The notes beneath the pieces were generated by a model that was given only the letters and a program-made list of their open reading frames with translations, did not search any database and was not told where the DNA came from. A program made the position numbers and the translations under genes. A stretch of DNA of 64,000 nt, from positions 1-64,000 of the forward strand of contig JAPUEK010000046.1 in the NCBI GenBank assembly GCA_027492585.1, in the 5' to 3' direction. Positions within the stretch are counted from its first letter, which is position 1, and every line of letters begins with the position of its first letter. This DNA comes from Paracoccaceae bacterium. GTDB lineage: Bacteria > Pseudomonadota > Alphaproteobacteria > Rhodobacterales > Rhodobacteraceae. Below are positions 43,764 to 52,588 of the stretch, one piece after another.

Positions 43764-44525
43764 ATGGCGCGCAGGAAGAAGGTGTATGAGGGCAAGGCGA
43801 AGATCCTTTACGAAGGGCCGGAACCAGGCACTCTGATCCAGTATTTCAAGGATGACGGCACCCCGACCCCGACCGAGGCGAATCCCGCCGCGGTCGAAGG
43901 CAAGGGCGTGCTCAACAACCGGCTGTCGGAATTCTTCATGTCCGGGCTGAACAGCATCGGCGTGCCGACCCATTTCATCCGCCGCATCAACATGCGCGAG
44001 CAGCTGGTGCGGATGGTGGAGATCATCCCGCTGGAAGTGGTGATCCGCAATTTCGCCGCCGGCGAGATTTCCACCCGGCTCGGCATCCCCGAAGGCACGC
44101 CGCTGCCGCGTCCGATCGTGGAATATTACTACAAGGACGAGCGGCTGAATTCGCCGATGGTGGCCGAAGAGCATATCATCGCCTTCGGCTGGGCGACGCA
44201 GCAGGATCTCGACGACGTGGTGGCGCTGGCGCTGCGGGTCAACGACTTCCTGTCGGGCGTGATGATGGGCGTGGGCATCCGGCTTGCCGATTTCCGCATC
44301 GAGGTCGGCCGCATCTGGGAGGGCGATTTCATGCGCCTGATCGTGGCCGACGAGATCAGCCCGGATTCCTGCCGGCTCTGGGACATGCGCGGCCTTGCCG
44401 CCACCGACGGCCAGCCCGAGCGCGAGCCCGGACCCCTGGCGGATGTCTATACCGAACTGGCGCGGCGTCTGGGCGTGCTGCCCTCCAACGTCACCCATAC
44501 CACCAAGCCGACCCTGATCAACTGA
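43764..44525 (+). CDS. purC: Phosphoribosylaminoimidazole-succinocarboxamide synthase
   Basis: A 253-residue enzyme of de novo purine synthesis that ligates aspartate to CAIR with [23 protein letters not shown] is the ATP-binding start; [31 protein letters not shown] and [13 protein letters not shown] are all family signatures. A CGGAG precedes the ATG at 43764; the earlier in-frame ATG at 43722 is not needed. It is followed by purS after 78 bases. Confidence 0.97.
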   Translation: MARRKKVYEGKAKILYEGPEPGTLIQYFKDDGTPTPTEANPAAVEGKGVLNNRLSEFFMSGLNSIGVPTHFIRRINMREQLVRMVEIIPLEVVIRNFAAGEISTRLGIPEGTPLPRPIVEYYYKDERLNSPMVAEEHIIAFGWATQQDLDDVVALALRVNDFLSGVMMGVGIRLADFRIEVGRIWEGDFMRLIVADEISPDSCRLWDMRGLAATDGQPEREPGPLADVYTELARRLGVLPSNVTHTTKPTLIN

Positions 44526-44603
44526 CGCGATCTGCCCCCTTGCCGCAGCCGGGGCGGGGGGGTAGGAGGCGGCAACCCGATCCCACCAGCCTTGGAGAAC
44601 CAG

Positions 44604-44843
44604 ATGAAAGCGCGCGTCACCGTCATGCTGAAGACCGGCGTTCTGGATGTGCAGGGCGAGGCGGTGCGCCATGCGCTCGGCACCCTCGGTTTTGCCGGGG
44701 TGCAGGGCGTGCGTCAGGGCAAGGTGATCGAGCTCGATCTGGCCGAGACCGATGCCGCGGCGGCCGAAGCGGCCGTCAAGGCGATGTGCGAGAAGCTGCT
44801 GGCCAATACGGTCATCGAAAGCTACCGCGTCGAGATCGGCTGA
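44604..44843 (+). CDS. purS: Phosphoribosylformylglycinamidine synthase subunit PurS
   Basis: A 79-residue subunit that bridges PurL and PurQ in the three-part FGAM synthase. MKARVTVMLKTGVLDVQGEA and IELDLAETDAAAAEAAV match the family. A TTGGAGAA ribosome site is 6 bases upstream. purL is not adjacent in this window. A repeat element separates it from purQ. Confidence 0.95.
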   Translation: MKARVTVMLKTGVLDVQGEAVRHALGTLGFAGVQGVRQGKVIELDLAETDAAAAEAAVKAMCEKLLANTVIESYRVEIG

Positions 44844-44927
44844 CCGGGCGGCCGCGGCCCGAGTTCCTCCGAAGGAATCCGGCAAATCTTTTCGGAAAGA
44901 TGTGTGGCGCGCGGGATTGCCGGGAAG

Positions 44928-44986
44928 AGGGGGGCTTTGCCCCCCGGCTGCGCCTCCCCCCAAGATATTTGGGGCAATGTGAAAGG
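44928..44986 (+). repeat. Dispersed hairpin/box repeat, copy 9
   Basis: Hairpin GGGGGG-CTTTG-CCCCCC, then a 17-base spacer and the variant box AAGATATTTGGGGCAATGTG. It lies between purS and purQ in the direction of transcription, so its hairpin may tune readthrough. Confidence 0.75.
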
Positions 44987-45062
44987 CGAAGGCGGATCGG
45001 CACTGGTTCTTCCGGAGGGGCTGCGCTAGAGGGCGGCATCGCCATCTGCGCTGGAGGATTCC

Positions 45063-45731
45063 ATGAAAGCCGCTGTCGTCACTTTCCCCGGATCGAATTG
45101 CGACCGTGATCTTGCCGTGGCTTTCGAGGCGGCGGGCTTTCAGGTGGCGCGGGTCTGGCACAAGGACAGCGCCTTGCCCGAAGGGGTGGATGTGGTGGGG
45201 GTGCCGGGCGGGTTTTCCTTTGGCGATTATCTGCGCTGCGGGGCGATCGCCGCGCAGTCGCCGGTTGCCGCCGCGATCCGCAGCCATGCGGCGCGGGGGG
45301 GCTATGTGCTCGGCATCTGCAATGGCTTTCAGGTGCTGACCGAGATGCAGCTTCTGCCGGGCGCGCTGATGCGGAACGGCGGGCTGAAATTCCTCTGCAA
45401 GGCGGTGGAGCTGGAAGTGGCGAGCACGGCCAGCGATTTCACCCGCGCCTATGCCAGGGGGCAGCGTCTGTCGGTGCCGATCGCCCATCACGACGGCAAT
45501 TACACCATTGATGCCGAGGGGCTGGCGGCGCTTGAGGGCGAGGACCGCATCGCCTTCCGCTATGCGGAGAATCCCAACGGCTCGATGGCCGATATCGCCG
45601 GGGTTCTGTCGGCCAACCGCCGGGTGCTTGGCATGATGCCCCATCCGGAGCGGGCGGTGGATGCGCGCCATGGCGGCACGGATGGCGCGGCGCTCTTTGC
45701 CGGGCTGATGGGCGGGATGGCGCTGGCCTGA
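45063..45731 (+). CDS. purQ: Phosphoribosylformylglycinamidine synthase subunit PurQ
   Basis: The 222-residue glutaminase subunit of FGAM synthase. VTFPGSNCDRD starts the protein, GVPGGFSFGDYLRCG is the oxyanion strand, and Cys86 in LGICNGFQ is the nucleophile. The His-Glu pair is in MMPHPERAVD near the C-terminus. CTGGAGG is a good ribosome site. It is probably co-transcribed with purS despite the 219-base gap. Confidence 0.96.
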   Translation: MKAAVVTFPGSNCDRDLAVAFEAAGFQVARVWHKDSALPEGVDVVGVPGGFSFGDYLRCGAIAAQSPVAAAIRSHAARGGYVLGICNGFQVLTEMQLLPGALMRNGGLKFLCKAVELEVASTASDFTRAYARGQRLSVPIAHHDGNYTIDAEGLAALEGEDRIAFRYAENPNGSMADIAGVLSANRRVLGMMPHPERAVDARHGGTDGAALFAGLMGGMALA

Positions 45732-45777
45732 GCCGCATTGCCTTGAGGCGCCGGTTGCGGCGACCTAAACTCCGCCC

Positions 45778-47541
45778 ATGCAGGACCTGAGCGACCCTCA
45801 ACCCCTTGGCGAGACAAGTGCGACCACCTCCTGGCGGGTGCGTCTGGCGGTGGCCGTCCTGGTCCTGCTGGCCGTGGGCGTCGTGCTGACCACCAACCGC
45901 TGGCTGTCGGAGCGTTTCACCGAAACGACGCGCAACCGCGCGGAGCTTCGCCTCGCGCTCTATTCCGGCAACATGCTGGGCGAGTTGCAGCGCACTTCGG
46001 TCGTGCCGCTGCTGCTGGCCGACGATCCGGCGATCCGGGATGCGCTGGTCAAGGGCAATTTCGCCGGCACCAATCTGCGCCTGATCGAGGTGCAGAAGGA
46101 GATCGGCGTCGCCTCCATCCAGCTTCTGGACAAGGACGGGCGGGTGGTCGGCGCCACCAACCGCAATCTTCTGGGCAGCCTGCTGGGCGCGCAGGGCTAT
46201 TTCATCGACGCGCAGCGCACCAAGGAGACGGTGTTTTCCGCGACGCCGCTGCCGGGCGGCGGCTATGATTTCAGCTATTCCCGCGCCGTTCAGGCCGAGG
46301 GGCGGCTTCTCGGGGTCATCGTCGTCTCGGTGGACATGATGAAGCATGAACGCGCCTGGGCGGGGTTGCAGGATGCGGTGCTGGTGACGAACAGCGAGGG
46401 GTCCGTGATCCTTGCGACCGAACCGTCCTGGCGCGGCAAGACGCTCGACAAGGCGCTGGTGGCGGCGGAAAGCCCCTCGGCCTTCGGGCGGGCGCTGAAG
46501 GGGGCGGCCGATTGGGCGCAGAACCCGCCCGATGCCTATGTGGCCGGCGAGGCGGTGCTGCGGACCGAGGCGCGGGTGCCGTTCCGCGGCTGGAAGATGA
46601 TCACCTTCACCGCCTATGATTCGGTGCGCGAGCGGGTCAACGGCGTGATCGCGCTGGAAATCATGGGCTTTGCCATCCTCGCCGCGCTGACCTTCTACAT
46701 GCTGTCGCGCAAGGCCTGGTCGCAGAGCCAGAGCTTCCGGCGCGAATCGGCGGAGCTGCGGCTTCTGAACGCCCGGCTCAGCCGCGAGATCGCCGAGCGC
46801 GAGAAGGTGCAGAAGAACCTCGAAGTGGCGGAGCTGACGCTGGCGCAGTCGTCCAAGCTCGCCGCTCTGGGCGAGATGTCGGCGGCGGTCAGCCATGAGC
46901 TGAACCAGCCCCTTGCCGCGATGAAGACCTATCTGGCCGGCGCGCGGCTTCTGTTGCAGCGCAAGCGCCCGGAGGAGGCTTTGTCCTCCTTCCAGCGGAT
47001 CGACGATCTGATCGAGCGCATGGGCGCGATCACCCGCCAGCTCAAATCCTATGCCCGCAAGGGCGGCGAGGCCTTCGAGCCGGTGGATCTGCGCGCCTGC
47101 CTGTCCTCGGCGCTGTCGATGATGGAGCCGCAACTCAAGCAGCGCGTCGTCAAGATCACCCGCACCGCGCCGCGCCAGCCCGTCATGGTCATGGCCGACC
47201 GGCTGCGGCTGGAGCAGGTGATCATCAATCTTCTCCGCAATGCGCTCGATGCGACGAAGGACCTGCGCGATCCGCAGATCGACCTTCTGCTGAGTGCGGC
47301 CGAGGTGGCAACCCTGTCGGTGCGCGACAACGGCCATGGCATCGCGGAACTCGATAACGTCTTCGAGCCCTTCTACACCACCAAGAAACCCGGCGAGGGG
47401 GTGGGTCTGGGGCTGGCGATTTCCTCCGGCATCGTCACCGACCTCGGCGGTCGGCTGACCGCGCGCAACAGCGACCGCGGCGGTGCGGTGTTCGAGGTTC
47501 AACTGCCCGTTCTGGGCAAGGAAGCGGAAGCAGCGGAATGA
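45778..47541 (+). CDS. dctB: C4-dicarboxylate-type sensor histidine kinase (DctB-like)
   Basis: A 587-residue membrane kinase. TM1 spans about 23-39, a periplasmic double-PAS (dCACHE-like) sensor about 40-288, TM2 about 289-309 and a coiled coil 320-355. The phospho-accepting His373 is in AAVSHELNQPLAAMKTY. The N box is INLLRNALDA, with DNGHGI and GEGVGLGLAIS as G boxes. The layout matches DctB, which senses external C4-dicarboxylates. No dctPQM transporter genes are in the window. The ribosome site is weak. Confidence 0.88.
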   Translation: MQDLSDPQPLGETSATTSWRVRLAVAVLVLLAVGVVLTTNRWLSERFTETTRNRAELRLALYSGNMLGELQRTSVVPLLLADDPAIRDALVKGNFAGTNLRLIEVQKEIGVASIQLLDKDGRVVGATNRNLLGSLLGAQGYFIDAQRTKETVFSATPLPGGGYDFSYSRAVQAEGRLLGVIVVSVDMMKHERAWAGLQDAVLVTNSEGSVILATEPSWRGKTLDKALVAAESPSAFGRALKGAADWAQNPPDAYVAGEAVLRTEARVPFRGWKMITFTAYDSVRERVNGVIALEIMGFAILAALTFYMLSRKAWSQSQSFRRESAELRLLNARLSREIAEREKVQKNLEVAELTLAQSSKLAALGEMSAAVSHELNQPLAAMKTYLAGARLLLQRKRPEEALSSFQRIDDLIERMGAITRQLKSYARKGGEAFEPVDLRACLSSALSMMEPQLKQRVVKITRTAPRQPVMVMADRLRLEQVIINLLRNALDATKDLRDPQIDLLLSAAEVATLSVRDNGHGIAELDNVFEPFYTTKKPGEGVGLGLAISSGIVTDLGGRLTARNSDRGGAVFEVQLPVLGKEAEAAE

Positions 47542-47551
47542 TGAGGGCCAA

Positions 47552-48880
47552 ATGGCACGAGCAATGAAAGTGGCGATCGTCGATGACGAGGCGGATATGC
47601 GCGCCTCCATCAGCCAGTGGCTGGCGCTGTCGGGCTTCGATACGGAGACCTATGCCTCGGCCGAAGAGGCGCTGAAGGTGCTCGGCCCGGAATGGCCGGG
47701 GGTGGTGGTCAGCGACATCAAGATGCCGGGCATGGACGGCATGGCCTTCCTCAAGCGCCTGATGGGCATGGATTCCGGCCTGCCGGTCATCCTGATCACC
47801 GGCCATGGCGACGTGCCGATGGCGGTGGAGGCGATGCGGGTCGGGGCCTATGACTTCCTTGAAAAGCCCTTCAATCCCGACCGGATGACCGAGCTTGCCA
47901 AGCGCGCGACCCAGGCGCGGCGGCTGACGCTCGACAACCGCGCGCTGCGGCGCGAATTGTCGGATGGCACGGTGCTGATGAAGAAGCTGATCGGCGCCTC
48001 CCCGGCGATGGAGCGGCTGCGCGAGGATATCCTCGATCTCGGCCAGGCCGACAGCCATGTGCTGATCGACGGCGAGACGGGGACCGGCAAGACGCTGGTG
48101 GCCCATGCGCTCCATGCGGTCGGGCCGCGGGCGGGGCGGAAGTTCGTCACCATCTCCTGCGCGGCCTGGGGCGAGGAGCAGCTTGCGGCGAAGCTTTTCG
48201 GCCCCTCCGACGACGGCAACCTGCCGCTGGTCGAAGAGGCGCGCGGCGGCACGCTCTGCCTTGAGGACATCGAGGCCCTGTCGCATCCGCTGCAATCGCG
48301 GCTCTTGACGCTGATCAACGAGCAGGGAACCCCGCCCGAAACCCGGATCATCGCCATCTGCAACGAACATGCGCCCGACAAGACGCTGGAAGATGTGCTG
48401 CGGACCGATCTCTTCTACCGGCTCGGCGCCATGACCATCATCTGCCCGCCGCTGCGCGCGCGCGGCGAGGATATCCTGACGCTCTTCACCCGTGCTTCCG
48501 AACAATTTTCCGAGGAGTACGGCTGCGAGGCGCCGCAGGTGACGGCGCAGGAGGCGGCCCAGCTTCTGCAGGCGCCCTGGCCCGGCAATGTGCGCCAGCT
48601 GGTGAACATCGCCGAGCGCGCCGTGCTGCAGAACCGCCGCGGCTCGGGCTCCATCGCCTCGCTGCTCATGGCGGATAATGAGGCCTCCGGCCCGGCGATG
48701 ACCACCGAGGGCAAGCCGCTCAAGGAATATGTCGAAAGCTTCGAGAAGATGCTGATCGACAACACGATGCGCCGCCACAAGGGCTCCATCACCGCCGTCA
48801 TGGACGAGCTTTGCCTGCCGCGCCGCACCCTGAACGAAAAGATGGCCAAATACGGGCTTCAGCGCCAGGATTACACCTGA
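47552..48880 (+). CDS. dctD: DctD-like NtrC-family regulator lacking the GAFTGA motif
   Basis: A 442-residue response regulator. The receiver has Asp55 in VVSDIKMPG, the AAA+ domain has Walker A GETGTGK at 174-180 and a Walker B variant TLCLEDIE at 234-241, and the arginine finger is in RTDLFYRLG. A Fis-type HTH ends the protein. Where GAFTGA should be, the sequence runs KLFGPSDDGNLPLVEE (about 214-229), so the sigma-54 contact loop is absent. It may act with another sigma factor. GAGGG precedes the ATG at 47552. It lies 10 bases after dctB. Confidence 0.9.
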   Translation: MARAMKVAIVDDEADMRASISQWLALSGFDTETYASAEEALKVLGPEWPGVVVSDIKMPGMDGMAFLKRLMGMDSGLPVILITGHGDVPMAVEAMRVGAYDFLEKPFNPDRMTELAKRATQARRLTLDNRALRRELSDGTVLMKKLIGASPAMERLREDILDLGQADSHVLIDGETGTGKTLVAHALHAVGPRAGRKFVTISCAAWGEEQLAAKLFGPSDDGNLPLVEEARGGTLCLEDIEALSHPLQSRLLTLINEQGTPPETRIIAICNEHAPDKTLEDVLRTDLFYRLGAMTIICPPLRARGEDILTLFTRASEQFSEEYGCEAPQVTAQEAAQLLQAPWPGNVRQLVNIAERAVLQNRRGSGSIASLLMADNEASGPAMTTEGKPLKEYVESFEKMLIDNTMRRHKGSITAVMDELCLPRRTLNEKMAKYGLQRQDYT

Positions 48881-48897
48881 GGCACGGGGGCGGCCGG

Positions 48898-48938
48898 GGA
48901 AGCCTCCGGCGGGGATATTTGAGCCAGTATGAAAGGGC
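48898..48938 (+). repeat. Dispersed box repeat, second subfamily, copy 10
   Basis: GCCTCCGGCGGGGATATTTG followed by AGCCAGTATGAAAGG. It shares GATATTT and ATGAAAGG with the first subfamily but has GCCAGT for GGCAAG. It follows the dctD stop. Confidence 0.75.
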
Positions 48939-48944
48939 TTTCTT

Positions 48945-48975
48945 CTCTTTCCAAATATCCCCCGCGGAGCGTTCC
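48945..48975 (-). repeat. Dispersed box repeat, partial inverted copy 11
   Basis: TTCCAAATATCCCCCGCGGA on plus. It faces copy 10, and together they can form a GATATTTG/CAAATATC stem-loop after dctD. Confidence 0.55.
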
Positions 48976-49043
48976 GCCGCCGGGGCAGGGCGGGGCCGCG
49001 GCGAATACTCGCTCCGGTTGTGCGGGCTGTGGAAAATAGGCCA

Positions 49044-49073
49044 TTGTAAAACGCCCCGCTTTGCCGCTAGGGT
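49044..49073 (+). promoter_or_regulatory. Candidate promoter of rne
   Basis: TTGTAA and TAGGGT with an 18-base spacer, in a locally AT-richer patch. A transcript from here would carry a leader of about 330 bases before the rne start. Judged by eye only. Confidence 0.4.
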
Positions 49074-49361
49074 CGCGTCATGCGGGGCTTTTGACCCGCT
49101 CCTCCATTCCCTGCCCTTGCCGGACGGCGCTTTTCGGCGCCACCGCGGGGGAGCCGGATCGGCCGCAAGGCTGTGAGCATTGCCTGTGAAGTCATTGATG
49201 ACATGGGCTTTTTTAGGTGGAAGGCGAAAGCCCTCCAGACGTGAACCGCGATGATGAGTGCGACATCGGCAAGATCAGGCGCGCTGTGCCAACCCGGCAC
49301 GGCCCCTTTTCCTGCCCCGCGCTCCCTCGCCCGAACAAGCCGCCCAGTTCCGTATGACACC

Positions 49362-49391
49362 CCCTCCGGTCCGCCGGGGGGCGTTTTGCGT
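49362..49391 (+). terminator. Terminator-like hairpin in the rne leader
   Basis: CCCTCCGG-TCCG-CCGGGGGG (8 pairs with one T-G) followed by CGTTTTGCG, ending about 20 bases before the rne start codon. It could attenuate rne or end a leader-derived small RNA. Confidence 0.55.
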
Positions 49392-49411
49392 CATGGGCGC
49401 AATGGATTGAT

Positions 49412-52114
49412 ATGTCTAAGAAAATGCTTATCGACGCCACCCATTCCGAGGAAACCCGGGTGGTCGTGGTCGACGGAAACAAGGTCGAGGAATTCGATTT
49501 TGAAACCGTAAACAAGCGCCAGCTTGCCGGAAACATCTATCTCGCCAAGGTGACCCGCGTGGAGCCTTCGCTCCAGGCGGCCTTTGTCGATTACGGCGGC
49601 AACCGCCACGGTTTTCTCGCCTTCGCCGAGATCCATCCGGATTACTACCAGATCCCGGTTGCCGACCGCAAAGCCCTGATCGAGGAAGAGCGCGCCTACA
49701 ACCGCGCCCAGGAGGAGGAGGAGAACCGCCGCTCCCGTCCCCGCCCGCCGCGCCCGGCTCAGAGAGCCCGCGCCGAGGGCGCCGATACCGGGGATGAGGT
49801 GAAGACCGCCGAAATCTCTGGCATGGATGTGGTCGATCTCGGCGAGGAAACCGGGGCCGATGCGCTTCTCGAAACCGCTGTCGCGGAGATCGTGACCGAG
49901 GCTCCCGCCGCCGAGGCGGAGGAGGGCGAGGCGCATTACCACGCCATCGACCATGCCTCCGACACCGATGACGAGATCGAATCGATCGCCGAAGAGGATG
50001 TGGCCGAGGAAATCAGCCAGACCCGCAAGCCCCGCGCCCGCCGCTACAAGATCCAGGAGGTCGTGAAGGTCCGCCAGATCATGCTGGTTCAGGTGGTGAA
50101 GGAGGAGCGCGGCAACAAGGGGGCGGCGCTGACCACCTATCTGTCGCTCGCCGGCCGCTACTGCGTGTTGATGCCCAACACCGCGCGCGGCGGCGGCATT
50201 TCCCGCAAGATCACCCAGGCGGCCGACCGCAAGAAGCTGAAGGAAATCGCGCAGGAGATCGAGGTTCCGGAAGGGGCCGGCCTGATCATCCGCACCGCGG
50301 GCGCCAAGCGCACGAAGCCGGAGATCAAGCGCGACTACGAATATCTGATGCGGCTCTGGGAACAGATCCGCGAACTGACGCTGAAATCCATCGCCCCCGC
50401 GCAGATCTACGAAGAGGGCAACCTCATCAAGCGCACCATCCGCGACCTCTTCTCCAAGGAGATCGACGAGGTGCTGGTCGAGGGCGAGGCGGGCTACCGC
50501 ACCGCCAAGGACTTCATGCGGATGATCATGCCGGCCCATGCCCGGCAGGTCGTGCGTTATGAAGAGCAGACCCCGCTTTTCGCCCGCTATCAGGTCGAGG
50601 GCTATCTCGGCGGCATGTTCAACCCGGTCGTGCAGCTCAAATCCGGCGGCTACATCGTGATCGGCGTGACCGAGGCGCTCGTCGCCATCGACGTGAACTC
50701 GGGCCGGGCGACCAAGGAAGGCTCCATCGAGGAGACCGCGCTCAAGACCAACGTCGAGGCTGCCGAGGAGATCGCCCGCCAGCTCCGCCTGCGCGACCTC
50801 GCCGGGCTGATCGTCATCGACTTCATCGACATGGAGGAGCGGCGCAACAACCTCACCGTTGAAAAGCGCCTGAAGGACAAGCTGAAGACCGACCGGGCGC
50901 GCATCCAGGTCGGACGCATCTCGGGCTTCGGCCTTCTGGAGATGTCGCGTCAGCGGCTGCGTCCGGGGATGCTCGAAAGCACCACCCAGCCCTGCCCGCA
51001 TTGCCATGGCACCGGGCTGATCCGCTCCGACGACAGCATGGCGTTGCAGGTGCTGCGCGCGCTGGAAGAAGAGGGGACGCGCAAGCGTTCCAAGGAGGTG
51101 CTGCTGAAGGCGCCGGTCGGGATCGTCAACTTCCTCTTCAACCAGAAGCGCGAGCATATCGCGCTGATCGAGGCCCGATATGGCATGTCGGTGCGGATCG
51201 AGGCCGATCCGGCGCTGATCAGCCCCGATTACGCCATCGAGAAGTTCAAGACCGCGACGCGGGTTGTGCCGGAGAATACGCCGGTGATCTCCGGCAATGC
51301 GAGCCTGATGGGCGCGCCGGTCGCGGAGGAGGAAGAGGATTTCGTCGAGGAAGAGATCGACGAGGTGGAAGAGGCGGAAGCCGAAGCCGTGACCTCCGAA
51401 GCGGCGGCCCCTGCCGCGGCGGGCGGCGAGGGAGGCAAGAAGCGCCGCCGTCGTCGGCGCCGCAAGAAGGGCGGCAACGGCCAGCCGGGGGAGAGCGATG
51501 CCGCTCAGGCCGGTGGCGAGGCCGAAGAGGATGAGACGGACGGCGAAGATGGCGAGGGTGAAGCCGTGGCCGAGGCCGTGGCAGAAACCGCCGCCGCCGG
51601 GGATGCGGCCGAGGCCAAACCCGCCCGCCGCACCCGCAAGCGCCCGGCCTCCAAGGCCAAGGCCGCAGCGGAAGCCGCCGAGGTTCCCGTAGCCGAGGCT
51701 GTGGCCGAGGGTGCGGCGCCCGTGGCCGAAGCGGCCGCCGAGGCTGCGCCCGCACCGAAGCCGCGCAGCCGCAGCCGGGCGAAAGCCGCGCCCGTGGTCG
51801 AGGCCGAAGCTGCGGCGGAAGCCGAAGTGGCGGCAAAGCCCAAGCCGCGCAGCCGCAGCCGCGCCAAGGCCGCTCCGGTCGAGGCCGCTCCCGAAGCTGC
51901 CGCTGAAGTCGCGGCGGCGGTGATCGCCGTCAGCCTGCACGAGCAACCTGCGCCGGTGGGCGAACAGATCGCCGTGCATCCCGAGCCGCAGGATGTGATC
52001 GCCGAGGCCGTGGAAGCCGCTGCCGAGGCCCCGACCGAAGCGGAGGCGGAAGCTCCCGCCGAGGATGGCCCGCCGAAGCCGAAGAAAAAAGGCTGGTGGT
52101 CGCTCGGCCGCTGA
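49412..52114 (+). CDS. rne: Ribonuclease E
   Basis: A 900-residue endoribonuclease central to mRNA decay and rRNA maturation. The S1 domain spans about 36-260 and is split by a long acidic insertion (about 100-210) typical of alphaproteobacteria. DNase I-like catalytic aspartates lie in VAIDVNSG (about 426) and VIDFIDM (about 470), and the zinc-link cysteines in PCPHCHGTG (about 526). After residue 660 comes an Arg/Lys block and an Ala/Glu-rich tail with KPRSRSRAKAAP-type repeats, the scaffold and RNA-binding part. The leader suggests autoregulation. Confidence 0.96.
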   Translation: MSKKMLIDATHSEETRVVVVDGNKVEEFDFETVNKRQLAGNIYLAKVTRVEPSLQAAFVDYGGNRHGFLAFAEIHPDYYQIPVADRKALIEEERAYNRAQEEEENRRSRPRPPRPAQRARAEGADTGDEVKTAEISGMDVVDLGEETGADALLETAVAEIVTEAPAAEAEEGEAHYHAIDHASDTDDEIESIAEEDVAEEISQTRKPRARRYKIQEVVKVRQIMLVQVVKEERGNKGAALTTYLSLAGRYCVLMPNTARGGGISRKITQAADRKKLKEIAQEIEVPEGAGLIIRTAGAKRTKPEIKRDYEYLMRLWEQIRELTLKSIAPAQIYEEGNLIKRTIRDLFSKEIDEVLVEGEAGYRTAKDFMRMIMPAHARQVVRYEEQTPLFARYQVEGYLGGMFNPVVQLKSGGYIVIGVTEALVAIDVNSGRATKEGSIEETALKTNVEAAEEIARQLRLRDLAGLIVIDFIDMEERRNNLTVEKRLKDKLKTDRARIQVGRISGFGLLEMSRQRLRPGMLESTTQPCPHCHGTGLIRSDDSMALQVLRALEEEGTRKRSKEVLLKAPVGIVNFLFNQKREHIALIEARYGMSVRIEADPALISPDYAIEKFKTATRVVPENTPVISGNASLMGAPVAEEEEDFVEEEIDEVEEAEAEAVTSEAAAPAAAGGEGGKKRRRRRRRKKGGNGQPGESDAAQAGGEAEEDETDGEDGEGEAVAEAVAETAAAGDAAEAKPARRTRKRPASKAKAAAEAAEVPVAEAVAEGAAPVAEAAAEAAPAPKPRSRSRAKAAPVVEAEAAAEAEVAAKPKPRSRSRAKAAPVEAAPEAAAEVAAAVIAVSLHEQPAPVGEQIAVHPEPQDVIAEAVEAAAEAPTEAEAEAPAEDGPPKPKKKGWWSLGR

Positions 52115-52120
52115 GAAAAG

Positions 52121-52155
52121 GGAAGGGCGGCAGGGAACTGCCGCCCTTTCTCTTT
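52121..52155 (+). terminator. Rho-independent terminator of rne
   Basis: AAGGGCGGCAG-GGAA-CTGCCGCCCTT followed by TCTCTTT, a few bases after the stop codon. Confidence 0.9.
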
Positions 52156-52214
52156 CACCGCCTGGGCCAGCTCGCCGGGGGCGGGTTGACAGTCTGCGCC
52201 CCATCGAGATCCCT

Positions 52215-52298
52215 GAGCGGTCTTGCACCCCTCCGCCCTGCCACCGCTGCCTTGAACCGTGGCAAACGCCGCAGGATGTTTGAGGCAAGGTGAAGGGG
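52215..52298 (+). repeat. Dispersed hairpin/box repeat, copy 12 (degenerate)
   Basis: TTGCACCCCTCCG remains of the hairpin, then about 35 unrelated bases and the box GCAGGATGTTTGAGGCAAGG. A decayed copy. Confidence 0.55.
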
Positions 52299-52330
52299 GG
52301 CGGTTGATCCGGCCCGAAGGGCGCTTGGCC

Positions 52331-52588
52331 TTAAGGGGCAGGAGCCTCCGCTCCTCCGTCGGCGCCGCGCCGGATCAGATAGGCCGCCCCGCCGGGGATA
52401 TCGCTGGCCCCCAGATAGTCATGCCCGGCCTGACCGCAGAAATGCGGCAGATCGACCGCCGCCATCCCGTCGCTCGCCAGCACCCGCAACACCGCCCCCG
52501 GAGCCATAGCGATCAGCCGCTTGCGCGCCCGAAGCACCGGCAGCGGGCAGAGCAGCCCCAGACAATCCAGCTCCACATCCCATTCCAT
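52331..52588 (-). CDS. TusA/SirA-like sulfur-carrier family protein
   Basis: An 85-residue protein with the TusA signature LDCLGLLCPLPVLRARKRL near residues 7-25, including the conserved Cys-Pro (Cys14). Such proteins pass sulfur as a persulfide in thiolation or sulfur metabolism. VLASDGMAAVDLPHFC is the second half of the fold. GGGAGAGG precedes the ATG at 52588. Lies alone on the minus strand. The acceptor is unknown. Confidence 0.87.
   Translation of the reverse strand: MEWDVELDCLGLLCPLPVLRARKRLIAMAPGAVLRVLASDGMAAVDLPHFCGQAGHDYLGASDIPGGAAYLIRRGADGGAEAPAP

Larger units (their letters stand above)
48881..49411. other. Long gene-free stretch: repeats and the rne leader
   Basis: 531 bases. 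The first part has two facing copies of the second repeat subfamily (48898-48938 and 48945-48975). From a promoter-like pair at 49044-49073 a leader of over 300 bases would run to rne, ending in a terminator-like hairpin at 49362-49381. I see no coding sequence. Confidence 0.6.

Noticed and set aside
43584-45671. 695-codon minus-strand open frame opposite purC-purS-purQ
   Set aside because: It spans three well-identified plus-strand genes and the repeats between them, which no real gene would do. It is a mirror of codon bias.
45439-47610. 723-codon minus-strand open frame opposite dctB
   Set aside because: Antisense of purQ's end and dctB, with no recognisable motif and no ribosome site.
49391-52288. 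965-codon minus-strand open frame opposite rne
   Set aside because: It is the antisense of the RNase E gene. Its Gly/Leu/Arg/His-rich composition has no domains and follows from GC-rich codons on the other strand.
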